Part shown: positions 1 to 12,852 of the stretch, piece by piece
Position numbering within the stretch: the first letter of the stretch is position 1
Layout: the number at the start of each line of letters is the position of its first letter
DNA from: Nemopilema nomurai
Taxonomy: Eukaryota; Cnidaria; Scyphozoa; Rhizostomeae; Rhizostomatidae
NCBI GenBank assembly: GCA_003864495.1
Contig: ML133387.1
Coordinates: 2,920,781 to 2,984,780 of the forward strand
Direction of reading: 5' to 3'
Length of the DNA stretch: 64,000 nt
The notes under the pieces: generated by a model
What the model saw: the letters and a program-made list of their open reading frames with translations, nothing else
What the model was told of the DNA's origin: nothing
Databases searched by the model: none
Made by a program: the position numbers and the translations under genes

Positions 1-1531
1 TTGTTGTTGTTTTAAATAATAATTTTCTAGGGGGGGGGGGGCTCCAATAGTTTATCCATTTAGAGAGCTCCTCTATAATCAGCCTACTTTATACAGTCTC
101 ATATTTATTTATTTTTTGTTTGTTGTAATAAGTTTGGTATTATTGTAGTTGAATCTAGTTGTATTGTAATATGTATTAGATTGTTTATAAAATAGATTGA
201 TGAAAATTAAAAAAAAGAAAAAAGCGGGTGTGACGACGTGGCAGTAGCGATGTACCGGCCAACCATTTCCCGGTATTAAGTATTGGTATTGGCGGTAATT
301 TCAGTGCCACAACCAGATGCTTGCAACAGCGTTAAGGGGGGAGGAGGCATCATTACGTTAGAAAATGGACGTAAATCCCCCCCCCCCCCGAACGTGTAAC
401 TTCTTATGTTGGTATAACATCGTGCACGATTTGTTTTAACAGCCAACTCGTAGTGTCTTTATTTCTTGTTTTCCGGCAATAGCCAGACGAATAACCAGAT
501 AGTGCCTTAGACAAAGGACTGTGGTTGTTCATGATTCTTTTGATTGAGGTTTCTGGGTGTACAAGAAGGGAGCATATATGATTATGTGTAGATTACTTCT
601 TTGTGACACTGGAGAGTCTATGAAAACTTTGCCAGATAAAATCATCTCATGCATGTAAAATTATCAATGAAATTAGGTGACACTTGAATTAGTTACAACC
701 GCATGAACGATTTTCATAACGAAATTCTCATTTATCAGAATGGGCTCTAATAAAAAACCCCTACGCCAATTCTAAAAAAATCGTTTGAAAACTTGCGAAA
801 ATACACTAATACAAATGCACAAATTTGTTAATTTTAACAAGTTTGAGTTTAACCTAACGAGTTAAAGCTATTAATGACTCCCATGTCGTCGTCTAATGAT
901 GCGGTCGTCTAATTGTACCAAAACAAAGAAATCTCTGGCTATGAATATTGACGACTGCCCTCCTTTTCGAGATCACGTGTTGGAAGTTGTCGCTATGACT
1001 AAAAAATATTCTGTGCATTCATGATAACTTGCAGGCTTTATAATATATATTTCGTTAGTTTCTCTGCGACTACTTTTATAAGCTTTGCATTTATAATTTT
1101 TTTACACCGAAGCGCGACAGTGCGGAAGAAGTTACAAAAAGGTAAGATGAGGACATATGCGTACTTATGTTTACACATTAGATGTCATTGAGTCTGTGCT
1201 TGCGCCTGCTTGCTGTTCAATACGCGTGCACGTGTATAAAGGTTTATGAATTTTTCTGCGGTTAACAGAACCGAAATAGTCCAGCGAAAACCAAGCCTTG
1301 ACCCGTGACGGTTTTGTCGAAATTCATCACGGCATAGCGGAGGAGCAATTGCGGTTTGTGACACAGGGTGCCCGCAACTAATTGTCGACTACATTTGCGT
1401 CATTAACCTTCGTAGCCTAGGCAACAGCTAAGAAAATTTCCTCACAGAGGTCTCTCAAATATCCGTTATTGGAAGTCTTATAAGAATAACTAAAAATTTT
1501 TAAAACATCAAAGACAGTTTCCACGCACGAG
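1..1531. other. Left-edge non-coding stretch
   Basis: I see no coding segment with family resemblance here. The stretch holds a run of twelve G at 30-41 and a run of about thirteen C at 377-389, and otherwise AT-rich sequence. Part of it is the downstream flank (3' UTR side) of the minus-strand Tctex1 gene that ends at 1532. Confidence 0.6.
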
Positions 1532-2134
1532 CTACTCAAAATAAATCGCAAACACAGTGGCCACTGCGAAGAGTTTCCCGGTTCTGAACTCCGACGTTGT
1601 GAAAGTGTCCACGCCTGGGTTCCACAGGGCTCTGCTTACAAACCTCATTTCCTGGCCCGAATCACTGCCAATATGAACGAGGCATATCACCCGAAATCTA
1701 TCGACGTTCAGGGCTTTTACCTTGGATTTGATGTCATCAGAGATCAATTTGGCCTGGTGTGGGGAATCTTTCTGGTCATAGTCCCTGCCCTCTAGATGTC
1801 GCCTTAACGTGTCTGTTATTATCTCTTTAACACTGCAGCACGGAAATGTCCTATCTGGTTCCAGCCTGTATGTGTTCTCTATTTTCTCCTTCTGGATCTT
1901 CCCTTCCATCGCTTCTTCTGATACTTTATGGTGAAAGGGGTGGTGGTATATACTGCTACTGACTTTCCTGCCACCTCTTGCCTGAATCACATCCCTGAAA
2001 GCGTCACCGGCCAACATCATGCTCGAAATCTTCCTCGATAATCCTAATGGTGGATGATATTTGGCATCCGTCGATATCTTCCTTGTTGGTTTTGTGACAT
2101 TTCTAACTCCCGGGTCGACTGTTTCTGTTTCCAT
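1532..2134 (-). CDS. Tctex1-domain dynein light chain (DYNLT5/TCTEX1D1-like)
   Basis: This is an uninterrupted 200-residue reading frame. The C-terminal half, about residues 85-200, has the Tctex1 fold signature: an IENTYRLEP lead-in, an FPCCSV strand, a long helix region, VDRFRVICLVHIG, SRALWNP, DTFT, and the terminal LFAVATVFAIYFE that Tctex1 proteins use as their last strands. The basic N-terminal extension, with RKISSMMLAGDAFRDV, resembles the N-terminal part of the DYNLT5 and DYNLT4 subgroup. Family members are dynein light chains that dimerise and bind dynein intermediate chain, often in cilia; the cellular role here is inferred from the family. The start is supported by an in-frame TAA five codons upstream. 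No intron is needed. It is divergent from HEATR1, about 2.4 kb away. I am sure of the domain but not of the exact paralogue. Confidence 0.85.
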   Translation of the reverse strand: METETVDPGVRNVTKPTRKISTDAKYHPPLGLSRKISSMMLAGDAFRDVIQARGGRKVSSSIYHHPFHHKVSEEAMEGKIQKEKIENTYRLEPDRTFPCCSVKEIITDTLRRHLEGRDYDQKDSPHQAKLISDDIKSKVKALNVDRFRVICLVHIGSDSGQEMRFVSRALWNPGVDTFTTSEFRTGKLFAVATVFAIYFE

Positions 2135-4504
2135 TCTCAGGTTTCCTTAACGACAAATGAGATTTCCTTTATTTCCAACCACAAAGTTAAGTACAAGCCT
2201 AAGGTGTCAAAGAACCAACGCGCATTCGGCTTTACCTTGCAATAAAACGGCCTTCGTCTGTATCTCGGCTCTCTCTCTCTCTCCGCTGAGCGCCCTGGCT
2301 TTCTCGTAAATACTTTCCAATCGCTTTTCTATGAATGATGAGCCCTCATCCGCGAGCTTACAATTAAATCATGAATAGAGCGCTTTATGTTACCTCAAAA
2401 GTTGTTCACGAACCGTACAATTGAGCTAAGGAAGCATGAAAACCTTTTTCTATGAAAATAAAGAGCGACTTTTCGTGAAGAATCAACAGGAAGCCAGAAT
2501 TGCTCCCATTGCAGCTGCTTCAATCCATCAAAATGCATAAAATGGCATTAGATTTGTCCACAATAAATGACTGGCAGTTGCATTCAAGCTATCAATTACG
2601 GTGGCGCTCTTTCATTCTCGAATTATTGGCATCTGTTTTCATCTACCACTAGTCTTTTGTATGCTGTGTATAAACATCTTTGTGAGAATTCCAGCCTCAG
2701 AGTTTGGGAAAATAAAGACATTTAGTCAGAAAATAAAAACATTAAGTCAAATGTCAAACAAATTGGGGCTTCCTTAATGGTTGTCAAAAACAAACTTATG
2801 CTGGTTATAGCTGGTTATGGTTAGGCCGTGTCTTGTATAAGATACTGAAGCACTCTAAATGCAGTAGTATCTGTTGCTTTTTGTATTAGCTGCCACCGAG
2901 CAAAAGTTAAAGTGATTTGTAATAAGTAGTGCCATGGTATAAAGTGCGCATTGGGTAATCTGCTTTCATCTTCGCAGATCATTAACACGACATTGAATCC
3001 ACCTCTGAATGCACCTTTGTCACCAGCTGAATGGTTATCCCCTTGCTGCGATGAGCTGAAATTAATTGTTTGAAGTGCCATCTTGTTCAGGTGTCTATCA
3101 CTCTACTTAAATTGGGTAATTCCGTTCTCAAAAGGAAATTGAGAACGAAGGAAAAAGTAATCAAGATTTTAAGAACGTACTACATTAGGTGGACAAAAGT
3201 ATTGCAACACCTACGAAGGCGATTAATGACGAGTCACGCAATGTCTTTCCTTGTTGCCTGATTAAGCTGTTGTTTAATCAGGTAATGTCACGCTAATAAA
3301 ACTACAAATTCCATGCAGCTAAACTTTGAATATTCCTTTTTTAGTTTGTCAAAATTCAGAATTTTTCTACTACTTCAGGTACTATAACCCTTCCACGAAT
3401 CTCTATCTTTGCAGGTTCAAAACAGACTGTGTATTGCTCTCTTTAAACCCTCAGGACCTTGATCCTGCATCCAGCCACTGAGACTGGTCGGGTAGCTCAG
3501 GCAAGGTCTACCCCTTCCTCTTTTGCTGTCAATCTTGCCTGTTGTTAGGATCTCTTCTAACCCTTTGTCCTGATGACATGCCCAAAGAACTCGGCTTGCT
3601 TTTTCTGATGAGTTCTCCAGCCCTTTGCAGTACTTCATCATTCGAAACGTGATCCACCCATGAGATTCTTATCCTCCTCCTAAGAAACCAAATTTTAACC
3701 GATTCCCCCCAATACTTAATTCAAAAGATTGTGTAGCTTTTTATCAGAGTAACCAGTTGCAATAAATATTTAAACTAATAATTTGCGGAGTAGCCTCTGG
3801 TTCAGATAACTGTCAAAAATGTCCATGAATCGGTGCATAGTTTTTATTAATAGTGTTTTTGTTTTGGAGGACCCCATGGTACTTATCGTACTCATGGTAC
3901 TTTTTGCGCGCTATCATGACCAAGGCATTGTAAATATCCAGGTTGTGTATTAACGAAGTTTTGAATTGCACAAATATTCTTTGAATCACCTCCCTTCAAA
4001 AAAGCATTGTATAAATTGGATCAATCATTTCCTAAAGGAATACCGGCAGTTTTTCTCAAAATCCGAGAAATACTGACAAGGAAATACATTAAGTAAAGCA
4101 AGCCTTGCTACGAAAAGTAGCTTGAAAGTATTTAGTTTTTCGTTGAATACCACTTCAATGAAACGGTAAACTTGCTGAGTAATATTTTACTAAAAACTTT
4201 ACTAGCCAATCTTGCTGTACAGTGCATTTTTTCTGCATTACAGTAAAACTTCTGTTATATAAATTTGTATCAATGGAATCTTCTATTTTCGTAAGAATCT
4301 TAACCCCGATGAAAAATTATTGTAATCACTGGATCTATCAAAACACTTTCTGCGATCAGTGACGACATGAACCATGGCAACCCTTAAACCATAAAGAGGC
4401 TTTGGTTTCTAAATCGAGGTTTCATTCCCACATGGCCTAAGGTTTTTTGGCGTGGACGGACGAAAAGAAGTAGGATACTGAATTTAAGCAAACATTGAGT
4501 AGCA
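2135..4504. other. Intergenic region between the Tctex1 gene and HEATR1
   Basis: This divergent intergenic region must contain both promoters, but I see no TATA box that I would defend. It holds a short CT-repeat near 2267-2282, a degenerate LINE 3' end at 3417-3690, and a possible solo transposon terminus near 3186-3209. The 86-codon minus-strand open frame at 2821-3081 has no recognisable domain and is not called as a gene. Confidence 0.6.
3417..3690 (-). mobile_element. Degenerate LINE 3' end (tail of reverse-transcriptase ORF)
   Basis: Read on the minus strand, one frame gives an IRISWVDHVSNDEVLQRA segment and, after a frameshift, the neighbouring frame gives ILTTGKIDSKRGRGRPCLSY. The order of a WxxHVxxNDE segment followed by a TGKIxxKRGRGRP segment is characteristic of the C-terminal part of non-LTR retrotransposon polyproteins. 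The frameshift and the lack of any upstream reverse-transcriptase core show that it is a dead 5'-truncated copy. Exact borders and clade cannot be set from sequence alone. Confidence 0.6.
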
Positions 4505-7500
4505 ATGACTTCTCTTTCGAGACAGTTGCAGAATCTTCAAATTCCCGATGCTCTTATTGTCCATGGCTTGCAAGATAAACGTGCTTCGATATTATTCGAG
4601 GCACATGAAGCCGCTGACATCGACTTGGACACAATTTTCTCAATCGGGATAAGCGGACTCGAAGATCTTCAAAACATCGACCCTGAGTTTGGGAAATTTG
4701 AAAAGACGCTCTTCAATGAAACAGCCATATCAATTGAGCGGACACAGCAGCCTAAAGAGTTTAATGAAAAGCTAGACAAGAAGCTGAACGAATTCCTTGT
4801 CAGCGTGTCTCCGTATGTGTTGACGAAGCCAGCACAACAGACCCTCGAATGGTTGGTGAGGAGGTATCGCATACATGTCTTCAATACTGATGTCCTAATG
4901 TCTTGCGTCTTGCCTTTTCATGAGACAAATTTCTTCTCAAGGGTGATCAGCATTATAAAATTTAACAACGAGACCGCAAAATGGGAATGGTTGGCCGAAT
5001 GTCAGAAGTCGGGCGAACCGCTTTCCAAGTTGACTCTCATCCAGCACTGTTTGTCGGACAGTGCTTTTCTCTCGTTTATTTGCGACATGATTCCAACAGC
5101 AATCGAATGCAGACAAGGCGAATCAATGGAAAAATTGAGGACACTTTTTTCTTTCTATGCAAGCGTGCTGCTTGGCGTTGCTGAGTCGGCTCCAAACTTG
5201 AATGAATCTAGAGTTGCACGGATTTTGCCATACTTGTTCCAGGGGCTTAAATCAGACGTTGACGACTATAAAGTGTCATCGTACTTGATGATTTCACAAA
5301 TTTGCTTGATCAAAACTTTCAAGGAACAAACAGTGGTGCCTTTAGTTAATCAAATTTGCAAGGTATGTATATCGAGAAACACACATACCAACCAAAAGCC
5401 TTATATGTTAAATGATCTGCTGCTAAGAGGACTGTTCAGTTCAGTTCATTTAATTTTAAATTCCCTTCATACAGTTTCGTAGTACATAAACAAAATACAA
5501 ACACCACAAATTAATGCAAGAAACTGGCCCTAGTGCTTTTAATTGGCAATAAAGCAAAGTAACATACTTATAACCATGCCAAAGAAAGCTCCTTATTTCT
5601 ACTGAATGTATTGCAATGCCCATTATTTGCACCAATTGTACCCAAAAATTTCTTTTTGCATGCTGAACATGTTTAAAATTTCCTTTCTGCTCTTTGGATT
5701 ATACTGGAGGTAAATTGAAAGCATATAATCCAATTCAAATGTTCAGATCTCTATCAGTACACAATGTAGTTGATTTTTCTTAGAATGAATCGGTTGAAAA
5801 TGAATTACTTTGTGACTTGCTAGTGATATGAATTTTTCAATATCTTGCCCTCAATGTTGGAATTATTTACATATTCTCGCTGTTTCTTTATTTTAGTCCT
5901 TGTCAACCAGCTCTGTGAAGCTTGGGATTTTAACTTTGGAATGCATCTACAGAAAACATAAAGAACCACTTCAAAACAAGTATGTTACGAGACCAGTAGA
6001 ACTAGTAATCCATCAACTTTTATAATTAGTTGTTGTTTTGGCTTTAAATAAAATTTTCTTAGAATCTTTGGTGCTTTTAAATTCTACAAAATTTTGAGCT
6101 GCATCAAATTAAATTATCTTTGTTTCGTTAATCCTTTTTTCAGTTTCCAGTACTAATAAAAAATGATTTCACTAAGTATCTTAACAATGTGCGAACTTTT
6201 TTGCCCTTATCTGTCCTTACTTTCAAAATTTCTCAATATATGTATTAGAAAACTAGAACTTTTTTGATTCCCAAAATTTTTTATGTGATGGTTTATTACT
6301 TGATAATGTTTTACCTCAAGCCTTTCAGTAACGCATTCTGAGCAATAATTTCACTTCATTTTAGGACACTAAGGAGACTATGTGAAATGAAAGATGCATT
6401 GGCCATGATAAGTGAGCTTGCTGCGATGAATTCTTTGCCATGCTTTTTGCCAGCTTTTTTGGTGGGACTTTTGAACCTTGGATTGATTTCTTCACAACCT
6501 GGTGCCTCAGAACTAGAGCAATCTTCAGAGTTCATTCCAATCTTTACTAAGATATTTCAAGTCTCAAGAATACATGGAACATCATTGAAGTATATTATAA
6601 GGTATTTGCTCATAATTCTATGCATCACCTCCACTTGAGTTTTTGTAAAATATTCTACATTTTTTTGCATATGTGATCAACAACTCATTTTATTAAGACA
6701 GTAGATAAGGCAGGATAAATAAAAGAGAGGATTTTTTAACTGAGGGTAGTTAATCCATTAAAATGCAATAAATGTGCAATTTAAAAAATCTTAAAAATCA
6801 TTCATTGTAGCAGAACTTGAGATGACGCTAGGGCAGTTTAGGTGACACCTTGCATTTTTTATAATTCACCTGATACATGGGTTTCAAATTTGAGGGTTGT
6901 TTACAACTTTTTCGTTCACAAGTATGGTTGTTATCAATGTGTCTTGTTGTCAAAAGCCGTTTTGCATTTATAGGAAATTTTTTGAGCAGTATGTAAAGTT
7001 GAGAAAAGTCTCCCCGGAACCTGGAAATCTTCTAGAACTTGGTAAAAAGCTGATGCAACTATTTGAAAAGAGGTATGCAATTACATGCAAGATTTTGTGA
7101 CTTGAGCTCATTAGACTGGAATCTTTATTATGGGTAGTATCAAATTGTGTGTAATGTTTCTTTCTGTCCCTCAAATTTCTATGGTCTCACAAAGATATAT
7201 AAGCTCACAAAGATATATAAGCTTTTAGTATTTTAATTAATAGATTTTAATCAGATTCTTAGATATATTTCATAAGAAGTTTTGCTTTTTCCTATCAAAT
7301 ACTCAGATTTATAGCCATATGCTTACAGATATAAGAATGGCTAGCACAAGTGGCATGTAAATATGACATGATGCCATAATTAGCATTTCGATATAAAAAT
7401 ATAATTTTGTGAGTTGAATAGAAAGGTATTGGTTCTTTTTCAGATATCCAACTGAGACAGACTCTGTTGTTAAGGAATTTGTTTCACAGAACCCAGATAG

Positions 7501-10500
7501 TGAATTGCTTCAGGAAGTTTTCTTGGCTGGAGGATGCACTTCAAAATATAAAGTATGATTTCTCTTGGGATACTTACTAAATGATTGAATGTAAATAGGG
7601 GAGCATATTATGCTTATCTTACTCATGTTAAATAATGACCTGAAGAACAGTGCTTTAAAATTGCATGTTCACCGAAATGTGCTGCTATTGTGGAATAAGT
7701 GTGTAATCCTTATATCAAACAAAGAAGTACTTAGCACATGCAGATAGGAGTTTCTATCAGCCATTTTAAATTTTATATCATTACAACTGACTCATCAACA
7801 TTTCTAGGAAACAAAGCCCCCTTCAGTTATTTGTTTGCATTTATTGCTTTAATTCTGTATCATCTAAGTCTGATATTGTATTCAAGGAACAGCAGAAAGG
7901 TCATCATTTTGCAGGGTTGTGGACAATTGTTGCTATACTTAATGTTTTTTTATTGCTTTGATTTTTTCTAACATTCCTCAAGACTGTTAGAAACAATATA
8001 TTTGCCTGCTCCATGCCTGTTTATTTTGCAATTGAATGTCAATGTAAAAATTATGTACAGTCATTTCAAATTTACTGTGTCCATCCTTCTCCCTTTAAAC
8101 TTATTCCACAAACTAGATCCATTCCAGTGAATTGATGTATGAAAATTCTTTCACAGGTCATTCCAGGCACCGAAGCACTTTTGATTGTCAATCTGAATCA
8201 CCCAGAGACAACTAGACGCAAGATGGCTGTTCAAGAGTTGATAAGAAGCCTTTCATCTGAGGTGAAATTACCCTCCTTAGAATTATCATCTTCAGTAAAA
8301 GTGACGATTAAGATGGCAGCAGCAATGGCAAATGCTTCAGTATATATGCCCCTCTTGCCTTTTTAGGCGTCAACCAGAAAACTATGTCAAGTTTCCTCTA
8401 CATTTCCAGACCTCTCCGTTTGAGGCGCGCCTTGGTACGCTCCTGTCGCTGCGGAGACGCGCAGTTAATCACGCGCCTGGTTTTGAAGCAACCTTTATAT
8501 CGCGCTCCTTGTTAATGATTATACAAAGAGTATTGCGGTCGAAATCGATTGATATCTAAATTAACCGTTGCTTCTTTCCATCCTACTTTCGAGGAAGTTG
8601 TTATTGCCAAGTTAAAGCAAACACCTCTTGAATATATTACCGGTCAAGAACCAATAAACTGTCATTGTGACCTCTGATTCTTATAATTTTGTGGTAAAAC
8701 GCGCGCCCACTAAAAGACTAACGGAGAGGCCTGCATTTCATGTGCCACCTTTGTCGTTTTAGTAATTATTGTACAGAGTTCTATTGTGTTATCTAAAGAC
8801 AGTTTGTTCTCTAAAAGTTATCTAATGACAGAATATCGTGGCCTAAGTATAAGTATTGCTTGTTGCTATTTGGCTTTGATTCTAGGCCAGAAGCAGGCCT
8901 GGCTGTGAGCATTTGGCAGGCTTTCAATGCATTTCTTTTCTCCGTAAAGTCAGACGGTTGATTTTCAGGTTGTTGTAACATAGAGTAGATAATTGAAAGA
9001 AGAATGCCCTATTCGTCTTTAAACAACCAACTTCACAAAACGATAAAGGTGATTCGCCCACAGAAGCAAATCAACTATAAGTCTATTGATGGAATTTTGA
9101 ACAGAACTTGAACTGAATTTCAAATTACATTTTGTTTTGTCATTAATGCAAAGTGAAATAGTATCTATGCGGTCTAGGGTTACATTTTACCCGTTTGAAC
9201 ACTTTTCTACCTCATCAATAATTCAAGGAAACGTATAGATGTCAAGGTCCTTTATAAGTTGATCTTCTCAATATAGGTCTTGTGTAAAGTCGTTCAAATA
9301 TGCACTTCACTTATTTTTACGTCACTTGTGGACTAGTAAACCATTTACAGAAAATATACTTCCTGCAAGTTTTATTTTATGGTCATAATGAACGAAAGAA
9401 TCTTTTTCAATACTGTAGTTGTACTTTTAGATGTAATGATTAATGACATAGAGTGGGCTGTTCATTTGTCAATGAGAGTGAGGTGAGCGATGAATTGCAC
9501 TGAGGCAGAAACTGATGATCGCCCGCCATTAACGGCCCGGCCTGCTTAGCCAAAGAGATCAAATTTCAATGGCTCAAAATTTCATAGAAAAGCAGAAACA
9601 CAATGAATTTTTTTAACCGAATTATACAGTATTTTAACATCTTTAATCGATGATTTGGTTGCTTTATGCTAAGGCTGTATCTTGTGTTATCTCTTTCGGA
9701 GTTTTCTGAACTACGAGGGACTATCGAATTCTGTTGTTTTTCGTGTTTGGTTTGAAGTCTTGTTAAGGTTGTTATTCAATATCTTGTTGTTTCAGGATGA
9801 GAGTATGGAAGACAGCGAGTTCGTGAAAAGTGCCTTGCTGCAAAGGCTTGATGATGAGGAAGAGTCTATTTTCCAAGAGATCTTGAAGGGTGGCTCCCAA
9901 CTTCTGAAGTTCATCAATGAAGAAACTTTAATCAATTTACTTGAGACAAAACTTGAAGCTGCCTCGCTTCCCCAAAGGTGAAACTCTATGTTCTTTAGCT
10001 TAGATAGTCCTCTTTAGTTCAATCTTATAAATTGGAACCATGACCTTCAAAAAAACATCACCGCAGCGTTATTCTTCAATTTTTGAGCCCACAATTGTGT
10101 TCTTTCTGTTAGCTAGAAGTTTCCTCTTTTTCTTTCGCACTTTTGTTTTGCTGATCATGGTTCCTCTATATTATACTCTCCATAAGATAGGTTAACAACG
10201 ACCGAACAACAAGGTTAACGATGTTTGAAAGCCATTTATTTTTTAACATCGAACCTTGTTCTCCGGCTTTGCATTAGATTGCGTGACTTTTTACACTAAC
10301 GTCTGCTGTCAATTAGTTGCGATTTTAATGAGATTTCAGAAGAATCGCCTTCTGTAGTTGTCTTTGTACGGCCTCAGTTCTTTATCCTTTCAGGTTGGAA
10401 GGTTGGTCTATCTCCTAAAAGATTACCTTTTCTTTCTAGACTATCTCTGGCTGCAAATATTATCAAGATTTTCAAAGACCACACCTTTGGCAATGAATCC

Positions 10501-12852
10501 AACCCAATGTCAGTAGAGCTTATCTACCATTTGATCCCATGCTTCCTACCGTCTGCTGGCTTTACAAAGAACCAGATGCCACTTTACCAGAATCTTCTTG
10601 AATCAAACTTTGGATCCAAAAATCCTTTCGTGCTAGGAATCCGAATGATTCTCAAAAAAACAGGTACGTGGTAAGCTTACAGTGATTACTGAAACGTCAG
10701 AATTGTTTCCACCCCCGAAGCTGTGAATTATTCACCTAAAACTTTGTCTTTCTACTTGGCTCTGAGTACCTTGCATGACAGAGCTGCACACAGGGCACCC
10801 ATGTTCATTAGCTCAGCTCCCTGTGGTGAGTTTTTGACTGCGCATTGCTAAAGGGGAACTGTTCCATGCACGGAAAGCCCAGGAAGAAGACCACTCTGAA
10901 ATGCCTCTGTTTTTAGGTCCTTTTTTATTCATTCGTGCTTCTGTTAATTGCATCAGCGCTTTCGTTTACAAGTTCGTTTGCACAAATAGAGAACACAAGC
11001 CAGTTGTGGCTGAAACGAACTGCAAAGGACTTGAGTAATATTCAAATAAGCTCACAGATGAAAGGAAGGAGGGAAATTAACCCCAAGTAGATCTAGTTAA
11101 CAACCATGGAGCACAAGGGGTGCCAAAAAGGTCTCATTGGTCATTTACCGCCAATCAGACGATCTTCTTAGCACCCTCTAGTGTTTTCCCATCCGCAACT
11201 GGTAATTTCATGTATCAGCTTTTTATCATTTTCCGACATTTGCATCCTCCGAAGAGTGTCAGATGAAAAGTCCTTTAACGATGCAAAAGCTGATACCGCT
11301 GTTTCTATCTACTGTGACTCATTTTTGATACAAATTCACTTCTTAGAATTTTCTTTGTATTTATCTAATATATCATTAGAATTCGTCATGATTTGACGTT
11401 TACAGCTTATGACGCATGCTCCTTTTCGTAGATTTAAAGGGTTTCGAAACTGCTGCCGAGAAGAAGAAGATTGCTGCTGCCATTTACTGTGAATTTTTGG
11501 ATACCGTGTCTTCATTATTGGCTAAGGATAGTGACAGTGACTATTGGGTAAAGCAGTTGAATCTGACTTTTTTTTAATTGTTATATAACTCGCAAGATAT
11601 TTCAATATAGCAAAAAACCTTATTAGAAAACGCAATAGCAACACATCAAGTCATATATTTGTTGTCTTTTGTCATCAGAAGATTTACTTGGTGCTGAGAT
11701 ATATTTCCTGGTGTTTATTTTTGTTTTTCATTTTATCATGAAATTAACTCTTTGCATGGGCTTCTTTCTTTACTTGAAATTATCAAGTTGAAGGCGTATT
11801 TGAATCGGATCTGTTTGTTCTCGGTGCATGTTTGCTTGTGTTTGGCTTGTTTGTGGTTCATGTTTAAATCGTGTTTGGCTCGTGTTTGGTCCATGTTTGG
11901 TCCGTGTTTACGTCAACCTCTTTTTCTTTTTATAGATCAAATCTGCCCTGCAATTTGCAAGTGGAAAGAAGGCCGATTTTGTCGCTGAAGCTTTCCTGTA
12001 CGCAGTTTTGTTCAAATTACTCGCAAAGCTGTCCCAAGAACAAGTTTTTGACTTCGTCTCAAAACATGAGGATCTCTTGAGAAGTGTAGTAGGCTCCTTC
12101 ACTTCCATGGATGGAAAGGCGAGATACACTGAGGTATATCCGTTCCAACAGCAGCACGTTTACTCGGTCATTCATTTGAATGCATCGTACCAACAAAAGC
12201 TTTCCATGGCTGCATTTACCAGTCATCGTGCACTGCTAGCTTTTTTTCTTTGCAGCAAGATCGTTAGTATGTTTTCAGTAACATTTTTTTGATCCAATTT
12301 TCAGGTACTTCAGTCTTCAAAGGATATCGATGAGACATTCTCAGAGTTGGTAAACAGAGTCGCCACAACAAATTGTTGTGCCAAGAAAAAAAGCAAATTT
12401 GCAAGAATGAATGTTGTTTGTCTTTTCCTAAGAAAAATCGTACACAAATTAGGCTCTTCTGAAGCTGGCAAAGGTTGGTCTGCTAGCTCTTCTCACTTCT
12501 TCTTGGCCCACACTGAATATTAATGTTCCTCTTTTTGCTGTCCATTATCTATTCATTCATTTTAGGATTAACTTAGTGAAGCCTATGACTTCTTTTAGTC
12601 TTAGATATATATTATTAATGCTCAAAGAAGACCCAACCACACTTACCCTTTGGATGGTTTCTGTGAAACCATTATCTGTGAAATTATTTGTGTTGTCATT
12701 TATGCTCACCAATATCTTTTTCAGAAGAACATGCTCAAACTTCGGAATTTCATGTGACAATTTTTGAAATGTTGGCCTCTGCGAGTGGAAAGGAAAAGGG
12801 GAAACATCCATACGTTCTAGTCTTCAGGTCTTTGCTTCAAGAATTTTTAAAG
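4505..12852 (+). other. HEATR1: HEATR1 exon map, exons 1-12
   Basis: Coding exons: 1, 4505-5362; 2, 5897-5979; 3, 6365-6601; 4, 6974-7072; 5, 7444-7552; 6, 8157-8261; 7, 9796-9977; 8, 10440-10663; 9, 11432-11547; 10, 11936-12133; 11, 12305-12473; 12, 12725-12852. Each boundary was set by a GT donor and AG acceptor that keep the frame and continue HEATR1-like sequence. Exon 1 encodes 286 residues and includes part of the U3snoRNP10-type N-terminal region. The longest intron here, 8262-9795, has no gene inside that I can identify. Confidence 0.92.

Noticed and set aside
2821..3081. An 86-codon minus-strand open frame starting with ATG
   Set aside because: No domain, no splice context and no similarity to neighbours; the length is unremarkable for chance.
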